Source: Peptoniphilus_A sp001811425 (GTDB lineage Bacteria > Bacillota > Clostridia > Tissierellales > Peptoniphilaceae). From it: 30,298 nt of DNA. Below, in pieces: positions 14,489 to 24,262 of this stretch. The notes under the pieces are model-generated. The model worked only from the letters and a program-made list of their open reading frames with translations, was not told where the DNA came from and did not search any database. Numbering within the stretch: position 1 is the stretch's first letter; every line of letters starts with the position of its first letter. Location of the stretch: the NCBI RefSeq assembly GCF_001811425.1, contig NZ_KV804713.1:1-30298 (forward strand), written 5' to 3'. A program made the position numbers and the translations under genes.

Positions 14489-15706
14489 TCACTCTGAATC
14501 CTTTGAAAGCAATACATGGACATCAAACCACTGACCGTGAATGGAAATTTTTACATCGCCGCCCAGGATTTCTGAAAGATTTTTTACAATGTTAAGTCCA
14601 AGTCCTGAACCTTCAGAGTGTCTGGATCTGTCTGCCTTTAAAAGTTCTTCGAAAAGTTCATCACTATTCATATTTAATTTTTCATTCATAATATTTTTTA
14701 CATAAAATTCAACGCTGGACTCCCTTTCAATTACACCTGCAAGGACCTTTGTGCCAGGTCTTGAGTGTTTAGCCGCATTGGAAAGAAGATTTTCCACGAT
14801 TCTAACAAAGAGATTTACATCTGTATAAATTAAAATTTCGTCGCTAGTTGAGTTGTAGAGAAAATCCAAGTCCTTTTGCTTAAAGAGAGAATCGTAGTCG
14901 CCATAAATTTGTAAAATCATTTCATTTAATTCAACTAAGGACCTCTCTACAGAAATGTCCCTGGTGCTTGTCTTTGATGCAAAGACAAGGTCCACAATTA
15001 GGTCCCTTAGCCTTGTGGAATTTCTCTTTAAAATGCCTATAAATTTTTTTGCCTCCTCGTCTAATTCATCTTTCTTGGACAAGAGGTCGGCATAATTAAT
15101 TATTGAAGTGAGGGGCGTCTTTAAGTCGTGGGAAATATTTGTTATTAGCTCCACCTTTAATTTCTCTGACCTAAAGTTTTCTTCCAGCCTCTTCCTGTCA
15201 CGCTTCTTGAAGTCTTCCATTAGGACTGTAATTTTTTCCAGGTACTCATTTTCAAAGGGCTCTGGAATGACAAAGTCGTAGCCATAGAGTATGGACTCCA
15301 CTAACTCAATGGATAGGGCGTTTTGTGCAAACTGAACTTCAACAATAAAGACTGCACGAAGTATCATAAAGAGAAGGACATTTAAAAGGACTATACCCTT
15401 GGTAAGCAGGCTGTAAAATAAAATGTATAAAATAAATAGGGTCACATTTAAGGTGCCAAAGAGCCTGAAATTTTTAAACTGTCTGTACTTAAAGAGGTTG
15501 TAGGTAAAAACTGTGTCCAATAATTTTTTTCTCTTGATTTTTATAAGGACAAAAAGAAGAGTAACTATCCAAGCCAGGATAAAGTGTTTGTTAATATTAA
15601 AGAGCTCGAAAATAATTACGCAGGAGGCAAAAATATTTTCCACAAAAATTTTATCTGAAAGATTTACAAAAATTTCCTTAAAATAATCTTTTATATCAGA
15701 AAGCAT
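14489..15706 (-). CDS. Sensor histidine kinase
   Basis: The 405-residue membrane kinase has four hydrophobic segments in the first 125 residues (about 24-36, 42-57, 87-101, 104-122) with little extracytoplasmic sequence. This suggests an intramembrane or envelope sensor. The phospho-acceptor His193 is in ELITNISHDLKTPLTSI. The N box is in ENLLSNAAKHSRPG and the G box is GSGLGLNIVKNL. Its ATG shares one base with the stop of the regulator gene (TAATG), giving coupled translation. The overall layout resembles VanS-like kinases encoded after VanR-like regulators, but the ligand is unknown and no resistance genes are adjacent. Confidence 0.9.
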   Translation of the reverse strand: MLSDIKDYFKEIFVNLSDKIFVENIFASCVIIFELFNINKHFILAWIVTLLFVLIKIKRKKLLDTVFTYNLFKYRQFKNFRLFGTLNVTLFILYILFYSLLTKGIVLLNVLLFMILRAVFIVEVQFAQNALSIELVESILYGYDFVIPEPFENEYLEKITVLMEDFKKRDRKRLEENFRSEKLKVELITNISHDLKTPLTSIINYADLLSKKDELDEEAKKFIGILKRNSTRLRDLIVDLVFASKTSTRDISVERSLVELNEMILQIYGDYDSLFKQKDLDFLYNSTSDEILIYTDVNLFVRIVENLLSNAAKHSRPGTKVLAGVIERESSVEFYVKNIMNEKLNMNSDELFEELLKADRSRHSEGSGLGLNIVKNLSEILGGDVKISIHGQWFDVHVLLSKDSE

Positions 15707-16398
15707 TACTTTGCCTCAATTTTATATCCCATTCCATAGACAGATTTTATTAAATCAGGTTTTCTTGGATTGATTTCCACCTTGTCGCGAAGGTGAGAGA
15801 TGTGGACAGAAATAATTTTTCTCACATCAATTGCCTCGTCTTCCCATACTCTTTCATAAATTTCATTGGAAGAAAAAACTCTGCCAGGATTTTTTAAGAG
15901 AAGATACAAAATTTTGTATTCATAGGGAGTAAGGCTCACAACTTCTCCCTCAACTCTCACTTCCTTTGACTCATCAGAAAGACTCACTCTTCCAATTTTT
16001 ATGTCTCCCTTTTTAATTTCTGATGCACCAAGGGAAAAATATCTCCTAATTAGAGAATTTACCCTTGCAGTAAGCTCCACTGCGTTAAAGGGTTTTGTTA
16101 TGTAATCATCTGCCCCCACATTTAAGCCCACAATCTTATCTGTAACTTCACTCTTTGCAGAAAGCACAATGATAGGAATATTTGTAACTTCGCGCATTTT
16201 CATAATTAGAGTTATGCCATCCATTACGGGCATCATAATGTCTATGATTGCAAGATGTATTTCTTTTTTTTCTAATATTTCAAGAGCAGATACGCCGTCT
16301 TCTGCAGTAAAAACGCTGTATCCTTCTGCCTTTAAATAAATTTCTATTGCGTCTAAGATATCTCTCTCGTCGTCGCAAACTAATATATTGTAATCCAT
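15706..16398 (-). CDS. OmpR/VanR-type response regulator
   Basis: The protein has a complete receiver (residues about 4-115) followed by a winged-helix effector domain (about 130-228, ending LIKSVYGMGYKIEAK). Counting from the ATG at 16398, the acidic pair is Asp9-Asp10, the phospho-acceptor is Asp53 in LAIIDIMMPVMDG, and the conserved Lys lies in YITKPF. Upstream in-frame ATGs at 16407 and 16404 abut the AAAGG ribosome site, leaving no spacing, so I prefer 16398 (230 residues). It forms a two-component system with the downstream overlapping kinase. The gene is divergent from the BrkB/YihY membrane protein, a possible target. Confidence 0.92.
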   Translation of the reverse strand: MDYNILVCDDERDILDAIEIYLKAEGYSVFTAEDGVSALEILEKKEIHLAIIDIMMPVMDGITLIMKMREVTNIPIIVLSAKSEVTDKIVGLNVGADDYITKPFNAVELTARVNSLIRRYFSLGASEIKKGDIKIGRVSLSDESKEVRVEGEVVSLTPYEYKILYLLLKNPGRVFSSNEIYERVWEDEAIDVRKIISVHISHLRDKVEINPRKPDLIKSVYGMGYKIEAK

Positions 16399-16435
16399 AA
16401 TCATCATCCTTTACTCTATTTTATCATGTAACGAA

Positions 16436-16464
16436 TTGTTATAACATAAAATTTAATATATAAT
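16436..16464 (+). promoter_or_regulatory. Promoter of the YihY/BrkB gene
   Basis: Plus strand TTGTTA (16436-16441), 17-nt spacer, TATAAT (16459-16464), 16 nt before the ATG. Confidence 0.6.
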
Positions 16465-16480
16465 ACACAAGAGGTGTTCA

Positions 16481-17404
16481 ATGAAATTTTTAAATAATTT
16501 TATAGATAAATCAAAGGACAAAAAAGCCTTTACTTTTTTTGACAAATTAATTTATAGAATATTAAATCACGACACTCTCTCCTATGGAGGCAGTCTCACA
16601 TATTTTTTAGTTCTATCAATTTTTCCTTTTTTAATTTCATTAATAAATGCAATTAATTTTTCAGGGATTTTAGACCCAGAATATATTTTTTCACTATTAG
16701 ATGTACTTCCAGCTGAAATCCAAAGCATTGTCACAGATTTTTTGAGAGAGCTTCAAAGTTCATCTTCTGGATCTTTCTTCACAATTTCCTTTGTGGCAGG
16801 TCTTTTCACTGCATCAACTGCAGTTTTTAAACTAATAAAAATAATCAATTCATCCTATGGTTTTGATGAAAAGAGAGGTTTTATTAAACTAAGGCTCATT
16901 GCCCTCTTCTTCACAGGCTCACTTATTACCATGTTTTTTATGCTGATCCTAACGCAAATTTTTGGTGAAATAATTTATGTAAATGTTATGGATTATCTAA
17001 ACATAGAGAATGAATTTTTTGACAAGCTGTGGCGGATAGCAAAAAATGCAATCCCCCTAACTTATATGTTAGTTACCTTCATGCTCCTCTACAAGTTTTC
17101 TCCATCAAATAGCAAGGAGAACATGGTGACTTTTAAGGGAGTCCTTCCTGGTGCAATTTTTTCAACAATAGGCGTAATCATTGTTTCCATAGTCTTTGGA
17201 TTCTATGTGTCAAACTTTGGCAATTACTCCATCACCTATGGCTCTCTTGGAGGTATTATAATTTTTTTAATTTGGCTTTATTTACTTTCAATAATTATTT
17301 TAATTGGGGCAGAGATAAATGCAACTCTCTACTCCATGAAAAATTTTAAATCTTTAAATATTTGGCCAAGACATGATTCCATTTTTAAAAATTTTGATAA
17401 TTAG
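16481..17404 (+). CDS. YihY/BrkB-family inner-membrane protein
   Basis: The 307-residue protein has six to seven membrane segments and the family N-terminal pattern of a soluble helix followed by SYGGSLTYFLVLSIFPFLIS. The C-terminal third has the typical YGSLGGIIIFLIWLYLLSI and GAEINA segment. Family members were once called ribonuclease BN by mistaken assignment; transport or envelope roles are proposed but unproven. The ribosome site is AAGAGGTG. It is transcribed alone, diverges from the two-component system, and its stop overlaps the ComF stop by a few bases from the opposite strand. Both genes therefore end with no intergenic terminator. Confidence 0.88.
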   Translation: MKFLNNFIDKSKDKKAFTFFDKLIYRILNHDTLSYGGSLTYFLVLSIFPFLISLINAINFSGILDPEYIFSLLDVLPAEIQSIVTDFLRELQSSSSGSFFTISFVAGLFTASTAVFKLIKIINSSYGFDEKRGFIKLRLIALFFTGSLITMFFMLILTQIFGEIIYVNVMDYLNIENEFFDKLWRIAKNAIPLTYMLVTFMLLYKFSPSNSKENMVTFKGVLPGAIFSTIGVIIVSIVFGFYVSNFGNYSITYGSLGGIIIFLIWLYLLSIIILIGAEINATLYSMKNFKSLNIWPRHDSIFKNFDN

Positions 17405-18003
17405 GCAATTTCTGTGGCTGCAATAAGTGCAGTCACTTTTTTTATGCCAGAAGCCTTGGCAACTTTTACAAGTTCAGAAATAGTTGTGCCCGTAGTTATT
17501 ACATCGTCTACAATTATTATTTCCTCTGGAGCCTTTTTTACAACAAAGGCATTTTTTAAATTTTCTTGACGCTGGTCTTTTTTTAGACCTACTTGAAATT
17601 TTGTGTCCTTAACTTTCTCGAAGACTTCTTGGCACTTTAAATCAAGTTTCTTTGCAATAGTCTCTGCCAAAATTTTCGATTGATTGTAGCCTCTTTCCCT
17701 CTCTCGGCGAGGGTGCATGGGGACAAAAGTCAAAACTACTTCAGATAAATTTCTCTCCAAAAGTTTTTCTATCATAATTTCAGAAATAATTTCTCCATAG
17801 GAGAGCTTGCCCTTGAACTTAAAGTCGATTATGAGCCTTCTCATTATGCCAGCATAAGTTGAGGAGACAATTAAATCGTCAAGGCCCTCTATGTCATAGT
17901 AAAAGGTTGGGCTTTTGTTCACCAGCTCATAGCAAGCAGGGCAAAGTCCATAGTTTTTTACAATTTTTCCACATACAGGGCAATTATTTTCCATTAACTT
18001 CAT
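17401..18003 (-). CDS. comF: ComF-family phosphoribosyltransferase-like protein
   Basis: The 200-residue protein has an N-terminal zinc-ribbon (Cys8-Cys11 and Cys21-Cys24, CPVC and CPAC) and a phosphoribosyltransferase domain with the PRPP loop IIIVDDVITTGTT (162-174) and the ComF block VPMHPRRERERGYNQS (94-109). ComF is needed for DNA uptake in competent bacteria, where it works with helicase ComFA and the replication restart machinery. No comFA is adjacent; instead it overlaps the end of recD2 by 20 nt. The ATG at 18003 has GAGGAAG at good spacing. A purine-salvage phosphoribosyltransferase is unlikely given the zinc ribbon. Confidence 0.87.
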   Translation of the reverse strand: MKLMENNCPVCGKIVKNYGLCPACYELVNKSPTFYYDIEGLDDLIVSSTYAGIMRRLIIDFKFKGKLSYGEIISEIMIEKLLERNLSEVVLTFVPMHPRRERERGYNQSKILAETIAKKLDLKCQEVFEKVKDTKFQVGLKKDQRQENLKNAFVVKKAPEEIIIVDDVITTGTTISELVKVAKASGIKKVTALIAATEIA

Positions 18004-20167
18004 TTTGCTTCCTCAATTTTTCTGCCAAGTTAGAATATCTCTTTACAGTTTTATTATTTTCAATCATCTTCACAAGGTACTCACTTTGACCAACTAAGAC
18101 CACTGCCTTTGATGCACGAGTTATAGCTGTGTAAATTAAATTTCTCGTAAGTAGCATTGGCGCTGCCCGGTAAAGGGGAATTACAACTACTGGAAATTCA
18201 CTGCCCTGAGACTTGTGGATAGTCATGGCATAGGCAAGTGCCAACTCGTCTAAGTTCTCACTTGAATATTCCACGCTTCTCACATCGTCAAAGACAACTG
18301 TCAGCTTTTTGTTTTCCCTGTCAATTTTTGAAATGTAGCCTAAGTCGCCATTGAAGACTCCCTTTTGTCTGTCCTCATAAAATTTATTTTCCACCTTTGA
18401 CTCAAGCTCATAATTATTTTTCGTCTGAAGAACTCTGTCGCCAAGCTTAAATTTTTTGCCTAGGACTTCTATGCAGTCCTCATTTTTATTTAAGTGCTCT
18501 TGGAGAACCCTATTGAGATTAAGAGTGCCGTGATTTCCCTTTTTAGTTGGCGTCAAAACCTGGACTTCACTTTCACTTACATTAAAATAATTGGGAAGTC
18601 TAGTCTTGACTAAATCCTTAATAATTTCAAGACCCTTAACCTCTCCTCTTTCAGAAATCATAAAGAAGTCGCCCACATTTAAAATTGGCATCTCGCCCTT
18701 ATTGATTAGGTGAGCATTTTTTACAATCATGGACTCCTCTGACTGCCTGAAAATTTCTTCCAGGTTCACAGACTCAATTACGCCTGACTTTAAAATATCT
18801 GCAAGGACATTTCCTGCCCCAACAGAAGGCAGTTGATCCTTGTCGCCAACTAAAATAAGCCTAGTTGGGCTTTCAATGGACTTAAGAAGTGTTTCCATGA
18901 GAAGGATATCCACCATGGACACTTCATCTAGGATCAAAACATCGCATTCAAGCTCCTCAATATTTGAAAAGCCCAGGTCTCCTGCAAAGCCAATTTCAAG
19001 AAGCTTGTGAATGGTAAAGGCGTCGCGACCAGTTTGCTCTTTCATCCTCTTGGCAGCCCTGCCTGTAGGTGCGGCAAGCTTTATAACTTTATTCATGGAC
19101 TCAAAAATGTCGATTAAGACCTTTAGGGTGGTAGTCTTTCCCGTACCAGGGCCACCAGTTATTACAAAGAGTCCCCTATTTATTGCCTCTTTCACAGCCC
19201 TTCTCTGAGTCTTTGAAAGCTCAATCTCCCTAAATTTTTCTGTATCAGAAATTTTTTTGTCTATGTCAATTTCTTCCTCAAAGGTAATATTTAAATCATT
19301 TAATTTTCCTGCCACATAATTTTCTGCAGCCAGGTATCTTGCAATATAGCAGTTGTAGTTTTCGCCATCTCTTTCAACAAAAAAGTTTTTCTCAAGACTA
19401 AGTGTCCTTGCAAGGTCATCTCTATCCTCAAAATTTAAACCCAGAATTTTTTCCGATGCCCTAACTAATTTGTCTAGGGGAAGATAGGTGTGGCCATCTC
19501 TAATGGCAAGCATGAGGGCATACTTTAGGCCTGCAATTTTTCTAAAATCAGAATCTTTTTCTATGCCAAGGCTCTCTGCAATCTCATCAGCCTTTTTAAA
19601 ACCTATGCCTCTAACACTGCCAATTAAATCGTAGGGATTTCTCCTTACAATCTCTATGGACTCTTCGCCATACTCCTTGTAAATTTTTAAAATCACAGAG
19701 GCAGGCAGGTTGTACTTGGAAAAATATAAGAAAATTTTTCTCATGGCATATTGCTTGTCCAGTGCTTCCTTAATGTCTTTATACTTTTTCTTGCCAATGC
19801 CTTCCACAGACAAAAGCTTTTCAGGATTTTTTTCTATTACATCAAGAGTTTCGTCCTTAAATTTATTTACAATTCGCTCTGCCATTTTTTCCCCAACATG
19901 AGGTATATTTGCGCTTGAAAGGTAGGAGATAATGGCAGCTTCGCCCTCGGGCATGACTTCTTCCATTTCCACAAAGGCAAACTGCTCGCCGTATTTGTTG
20001 TGATATGTAAAATCTCCTGTGAATTTGTATTTTAAATTTGTCTTAAAAATTGTAGCAGAGCCCACTATGACAAGGTCACCATCAGTTGAAGTTATCTTGG
20101 CAACAGTGTATCCATTTTCTTCATTTCTAAAAATAATTCTCTCCACAATTCCTTCAAGAGTAATCAA
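17984..20167 (-). CDS. recD2: RecD2-type 5'-3' DNA helicase
   Basis: The 727-residue helicase is the stand-alone RecD of bacteria without RecBCD. It has an N-terminal OB-like region (about 1-70), helix-hairpin-helix motifs near 85-130 (SVEGIGKKKYKDIK) and 180-200 (GSVRGIGFKKADEI), and the SF1B motor with Walker A GGPGTGKTT at 338-346. Motif II is LILDEVSMVD, and C-terminal motifs are AMTIHKSQGSEFP and YTAITRASKAV. It unwinds DNA 5' to 3' in repair and replication-fork maintenance. The start is TTG at 20167 with GAGGTG six bases upstream; no ATG is near. It heads the operon with comF. Confidence 0.93.
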   Translation of the reverse strand: MITLEGIVERIIFRNEENGYTVAKITSTDGDLVIVGSATIFKTNLKYKFTGDFTYHNKYGEQFAFVEMEEVMPEGEAAIISYLSSANIPHVGEKMAERIVNKFKDETLDVIEKNPEKLLSVEGIGKKKYKDIKEALDKQYAMRKIFLYFSKYNLPASVILKIYKEYGEESIEIVRRNPYDLIGSVRGIGFKKADEIAESLGIEKDSDFRKIAGLKYALMLAIRDGHTYLPLDKLVRASEKILGLNFEDRDDLARTLSLEKNFFVERDGENYNCYIARYLAAENYVAGKLNDLNITFEEEIDIDKKISDTEKFREIELSKTQRRAVKEAINRGLFVITGGPGTGKTTTLKVLIDIFESMNKVIKLAAPTGRAAKRMKEQTGRDAFTIHKLLEIGFAGDLGFSNIEELECDVLILDEVSMVDILLMETLLKSIESPTRLILVGDKDQLPSVGAGNVLADILKSGVIESVNLEEIFRQSEESMIVKNAHLINKGEMPILNVGDFFMISERGEVKGLEIIKDLVKTRLPNYFNVSESEVQVLTPTKKGNHGTLNLNRVLQEHLNKNEDCIEVLGKKFKLGDRVLQTKNNYELESKVENKFYEDRQKGVFNGDLGYISKIDRENKKLTVVFDDVRSVEYSSENLDELALAYAMTIHKSQGSEFPVVVIPLYRAAPMLLTRNLIYTAITRASKAVVLVGQSEYLVKMIENNKTVKRYSNLAEKLRKQNEVNGK

Positions 20168-20283
20168 TTACAACACCTCGCCTTTATTGTATCAATAAAT
20201 TAGAATTAAATACAGAAAATAATTTAGGCTAAGACTTTTAATAACTTTAATAAATAAATTTCTTTCATGAAGTTTTTTTCACT

Positions 20284-20308
20284 AAAAAAGAGGTCCTCCT
20301 GGACCCCT
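20284..20308 (-). terminator. Terminator after the PspC-domain gene
   Basis: Minus-strand GGGGTCC-AGGA-GGACCTC hairpin (one G-U pair) followed by TTTTTT, immediately after the PspC gene stop. It separates that gene from recD2. Confidence 0.85.
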
Positions 20309-20310
20309 TC

Positions 20311-20622
20311 TCAATAAAAATCTTCATCAGATTTTTTCTTTTGTTCTTCATAAATATCTCTGTAATTTTCTTCGTAGTGCTTTTCTTTTTGGTAAGGCTC
20401 TTTGAACCTTTCGCCATAGCTATCATCTATCCTATTGCCATAGGGCTCTGAGGGGATGATAATGGCAAGGGCAATGTAAACCCAAATACTAAGTCCGCCA
20501 GGCACGATTAACAAAAAGGTAATCAGCCTAACGATTGTAGAGTCAATGCCCAAATATTCAGCTATGCCACCACAGACGCCTGCGAAGACTCTATCCTTTC
20601 GCGACCTATAAAGTTTCTTCAT
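20311..20622 (-). CDS. PspC-domain membrane protein
   Basis: The 103-residue protein begins with the PspC signature: KLYRSRKDRVFAGVCGGIAE (3-22), YLGIDSTIVR, then one or two membrane segments (about 32-58). A charged Glu/Lys/Tyr-rich cytosolic tail follows. PspC proteins sense envelope stress in proteobacteria; Gram-positive small PspC proteins are less understood and may link the membrane to regulators. No psp partner genes are adjacent. It follows pyc by 64 nt without an obvious terminator, so it may be the last gene of that unit. The ribosome site is AAAGGAAGT. Confidence 0.85.
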   Translation of the reverse strand: MKKLYRSRKDRVFAGVCGGIAEYLGIDSTIVRLITFLLIVPGGLSIWVYIALAIIIPSEPYGNRIDDSYGERFKEPYQKEKHYEENYRDIYEEQKKKSDEDFY

Positions 20623-20686
20623 TTCACACTTCCTTTGACTTTAAAATAAAATCTATTCACAAAAATTTTACCCAAGATGAAAGTTT

Positions 20687-23600
20687 TTATTCAAAGGACA
20701 AAAGTAACTCGCCACTTTCCACCATGTCGCCTTCTCTTACAAAGATATCCTTAACTTTTCCGTCAATGTTTGCCACAATATTTGTCTCCATCTTCATGGC
20801 CTCAGCTATAAATAATTTGTCGCCCTTTTTGACTTTTTCACCTTCACTTACAAGGACCTTGACGATTTTTCCTGGAATAGAAGAGCCAACTTCCCTTTCA
20901 TTTTTTGGATCTGCATAAATTTTTTCCTCACTAGAAATTTCTCCGCTCTTAACAGTTTCGTCCTTGATGTTAATAGTTCTTCTTGAACCATTTATTTCAA
21001 AGGTTAGATTTCTTGTGCCATTTTCTAAAAGTTTTCCAACTTCAATTAGGGTTACGATTAAAGTTTTTCCCTCTTCAATGGAAATTTCTGTGGATTCCCC
21101 TTCCATTAGTCCATGGAAAAATACATCAGAGCCAATGTGTGTAACTTCTCCATTTTCTTTTATATAGTCGATGTAGTCGTCAAAGACCTTTGGATAAAGG
21201 GCAGAGGAAATTAAGTCTTCTTCCCTTGGCTCTATGCCCTTGTCTTCCAAATGTTTTTTAATTGCACCAAAGTCTTCATCAGGAAGAAGCTGCCCAGGTC
21301 TTTTTGTAATAGGCTTTTCTCCCTTTAAAATCATTTTTTGCAAATCTTTTGGGAAGCCGCCGTAAGGTTGACCCATCATGCCCCTAAAGTAAGTCATAAC
21401 AGAATCTGGATAGTCAAGATTTTTGCCCTTATCTAAAATATTTTCTGGAGTGAGCTCATTTTGCACCATGAAAATTGCAAAATCGCCCACCATTTTTGAT
21501 GAAGGAGTAACCTTAACTATGTCGCCAACCATTTCGTTTACACGCTTATACATTTCCTTTACATCTTTAAACTTGTGACCAAGTCCAAAGGATTCTACTT
21601 GTGGCTTTAAGTTTGAATATTGACCGCCAGGAATTTCATACTTATAAATTTCTGTAGTTCCTGACTTTAAATCAGATTCAAAGTTTGCATAGACAGGTCT
21701 TACTGCTGCCCAATATTTTGAAATGTCTTCAGCCTTATCGAGATCAATTTCTGTGTCCCTGTCAGTATTTTTAAGGGCAGCCACAACAGAATTTAGGGCA
21801 GGTTGTGAAGTTAGTCCACTCATAGAGTTTACGGCTGTGTCCACAATGTCAACGCCAGCTTCTGTGGCTTGCAAAATTGTTGCAACGCCATTGCCTGTTG
21901 TGTCGTGAGTGTGAAGGTGAATTGGTAGGCCAATTTCTTCCTTCAAGTTTTTAATTAATTTCTTGGCTGCATAAGGCTTTAGAAGTCCAGACATGTCCTT
22001 TATGCCAATGATGTGGGCTCCAGTCTTTTCGAGTTCCTTGGCAAAGTCCACATAATATTTTATAGAATACTTGTCTCTATATTCGTCTAGAATGTCTCCT
22101 GTGTAGCACATAGTTGCCTCTGCAATCTTTTCATTTTTAAGAACCTCGTCAATGGAAAGTTGCATACCTGGCAGCCAGTTAAGGGAGTCAAAGATCCTGA
22201 ACAAATCAATTCCATTTTTTGAAGATTGTTTTATGAATTTTACTACAACATTGTCGGGATAATTTTTGTAGCCAACAGTGTTGTTGCCGCGAATTAGCAT
22301 TTGCAAAAGCATATTTGGCATTTTTTCACGCAAAATTTTTAGTCTTTCCCAGGGATCTTCGTGCAAAAATCTGTAGGCAACATCAAAAGTTGCACCGCCC
22401 CACATTTCCACAGAGAACAACTTATCCATGTTGTAGTTTAAAGCTTCAGCAATCTTCACAAGGTCAATGGTCCTCATTCTTGTAGCCATGAGAGATTGGT
22501 GAGCGTCACGCATAGTTGTATCTGTCAAGAGAAGTTTTTTCTCTTCCAAAATATGTTTCTTTAAGCCTTCTCCACCAAGCTTGTCAAAAATTTGCTTATA
22601 ACCTTCAAAACTTTTCCTTTCAAAGTCTGGCACTTGTGGCACATCAAAATTCTTTTCCAAAGCCTTAGAGTCGTTGACAACTTTTTCGCCAATAATTTTC
22701 ATGAGCCTTAACTCTTTGTCCTTAGATGATTTTATTTCAAATAATTCTGGATGTTCTTCTATAAAGCCAGTGTCGCAAGTTCCCTCTTGAAATTCTTTTG
22801 TATTTAAAACATTTAACAAAAATCCAATATTAGTCTTTACTCCGCCAACCTTAAGTTCAGATAAAGATCTCTTTGCCTTTCTAATAGTGTCCTTCCAAGT
22901 TCTTGCTTCAGTTATAACTTTAACTAGAAGTGAATCGTAATAAGGAGAGATGACAGCTCCAGTAAATCCGTTGCCACCGTCAAGCCTTACACCAAAACCA
23001 GAAGATGACCTATATAAATTAATTTGACCAGTATCAGGCATAAAATTATTTAGAGGATCTTCAGTTGTCACACGACATTGAATAGAAAAACCTCTGTGTT
23101 CAATGGAATCTTGACTCTTGATGCCAATCTCGTCACTGTCAAGCTTGTAGCCCATGGCAATTAAAATTTGTGACTGCACAATGTCAATGTCTGTACACAT
23201 TTCTGTGACTGTGTGTTCCACTTGCACTCTAGGATTTACTTCTATAAAGAAGTGATCGCCCTTGGAATCAACTAAAAATTCTACAGTGCCTGCATTGGAA
23301 TAGCCAATGGACCTGGCAATCTTTAGGGCATCTTGGCAAATTTCTTCTCTGAGTTCCTTTGGAAGAGAGAAAGCAGGAGTGTATTCAATTACCTTTTGGT
23401 GACGCCTTTGAATTGAGCAGTCCCTTTCGTAGAGATGAACAATGTTGCCATACTCGTCGCCTAAAATTTGCACTTCAATGTGTTTTGGCTTGTGAAGATA
23501 TTTTTCGATAAACATAGAATCGTCGCCAAAGGCTTTTTTTGCTTCATTCTTTGCATATTCAAACTTTTCTAAAAGTTCATCTTCACTCTGGGCAATTCTC

Positions 23601-24112
23601 ATTCCTCTGCCGCCGCCTCCAGCTGCAGCCTTAATCATTACTGGATAGCCGCAAGATTTTGCAAATAAAAGAGCCTCTTCTTCATTTTTTATTGGCTTTT
23701 CAATGCCAGGAATAGTGGCAACACCAGCTTCCTTTGCTACAATCTTTGAAGTTATTTTGTCGCCAAGCTTTTCCATGACTTCAGACTTGGGACCAATAAA
23801 AGTTATTCCCTCTTCTTCACACTTTCTTGCAAATTCTGGATTTTCAGACAAAAATCCATAGCCTGGATGAATTGCATCAACGCCTTTTTTCTTGGCAAGG
23901 CTAATTATTTCGTCAATATCAAGATAGGCATCGAGAGGCGATTTGCCCACGCCAATTAGATAAGACTCGTCTGCCTTAGTCCTAAAAAGGGCAAGTCTAT
24001 CTTCTTCAGAATAAATTGCAACAGAGCGAATCCCCAATTCTCTAGCTGCCCTAAATATTCTAATGGCAATTTCCCCACGATTTGCTACTAAAATTCTCTT
24101 AAACTTTTTCAT
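20687..24112 (-). CDS. pyc: Pyruvate carboxylase
   Basis: The 1141-residue single-chain biotin enzyme makes oxaloacetate from pyruvate, bicarbonate and ATP. Domains in order: biotin carboxylase (1 to about 450), with the ATP-grasp glycine loop KAAAGGGGRGMR and the EVNPRVQVEHTVTE block; carboxyltransferase (about 530-810), starting LLLTDTTMRDAHQSLMATR with the HLHTHDTTGNG block; a tetramerisation/allosteric region; and the biotinyl carrier domain, with Lys1107 in AEAMKMETN. Length matches full alpha4-type PYC. It replenishes oxaloacetate for amino-acid synthesis in an anaerobe with an incomplete TCA cycle. The ribosome site GGGAGGAAG precedes the ATG. Its upstream region carries a -10 TATAAT near 24140, a terminator-like hairpin and a palindromic element. 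Confidence 0.97.
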   Translation of the reverse strand: MKKFKRILVANRGEIAIRIFRAARELGIRSVAIYSEEDRLALFRTKADESYLIGVGKSPLDAYLDIDEIISLAKKKGVDAIHPGYGFLSENPEFARKCEEEGITFIGPKSEVMEKLGDKITSKIVAKEAGVATIPGIEKPIKNEEEALLFAKSCGYPVMIKAAAGGGGRGMRIAQSEDELLEKFEYAKNEAKKAFGDDSMFIEKYLHKPKHIEVQILGDEYGNIVHLYERDCSIQRRHQKVIEYTPAFSLPKELREEICQDALKIARSIGYSNAGTVEFLVDSKGDHFFIEVNPRVQVEHTVTEMCTDIDIVQSQILIAMGYKLDSDEIGIKSQDSIEHRGFSIQCRVTTEDPLNNFMPDTGQINLYRSSSGFGVRLDGGNGFTGAVISPYYDSLLVKVITEARTWKDTIRKAKRSLSELKVGGVKTNIGFLLNVLNTKEFQEGTCDTGFIEEHPELFEIKSSKDKELRLMKIIGEKVVNDSKALEKNFDVPQVPDFERKSFEGYKQIFDKLGGEGLKKHILEEKKLLLTDTTMRDAHQSLMATRMRTIDLVKIAEALNYNMDKLFSVEMWGGATFDVAYRFLHEDPWERLKILREKMPNMLLQMLIRGNNTVGYKNYPDNVVVKFIKQSSKNGIDLFRIFDSLNWLPGMQLSIDEVLKNEKIAEATMCYTGDILDEYRDKYSIKYYVDFAKELEKTGAHIIGIKDMSGLLKPYAAKKLIKNLKEEIGLPIHLHTHDTTGNGVATILQATEAGVDIVDTAVNSMSGLTSQPALNSVVAALKNTDRDTEIDLDKAEDISKYWAAVRPVYANFESDLKSGTTEIYKYEIPGGQYSNLKPQVESFGLGHKFKDVKEMYKRVNEMVGDIVKVTPSSKMVGDFAIFMVQNELTPENILDKGKNLDYPDSVMTYFRGMMGQPYGGFPKDLQKMILKGEKPITKRPGQLLPDEDFGAIKKHLEDKGIEPREEDLISSALYPKVFDDYIDYIKENGEVTHIGSDVFFHGLMEGESTEISIEEGKTLIVTLIEVGKLLENGTRNLTFEINGSRRTINIKDETVKSGEISSEEKIYADPKNEREVGSSIPGKIVKVLVSEGEKVKKGDKLFIAEAMKMETNIVANIDGKVKDIFVREGDMVESGELLLSFE

Positions 24113-24171
24113 GTCTTCCTCCCTTTTAGTTTTACATATTATACATCAAATATAAAGTAAAGTGTAGAAGT

Positions 24172-24199
24172 AAGAAAAAAAAGACCCAAAAATGAGTCT
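24172..24199 (-). terminator. Terminator hairpin upstream of pyc
   Basis: Minus-strand AGACTC (24199-24194), ATTTTT loop, GGGTCT (24187-24182), then eight T. It can end transcripts coming from 24200-24435, or act as a second terminator for rplM-rpsI. It lies upstream of the likely pyc -10. Confidence 0.7.
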
Positions 24200-24262
24200 C
24201 TAAGATTAAGCTTATATTATTATCAAAATTTTTTTATTTAACTTACTATAGCTTGCTTTACA

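Noticed and set aside
14489..16398. Vancomycin-resistance VanRS system
   Set aside because: The layout resembles VanR/VanS, but no vanH/A/X-type genes are nearby and the similarity is general to the OmpR/kinase families.
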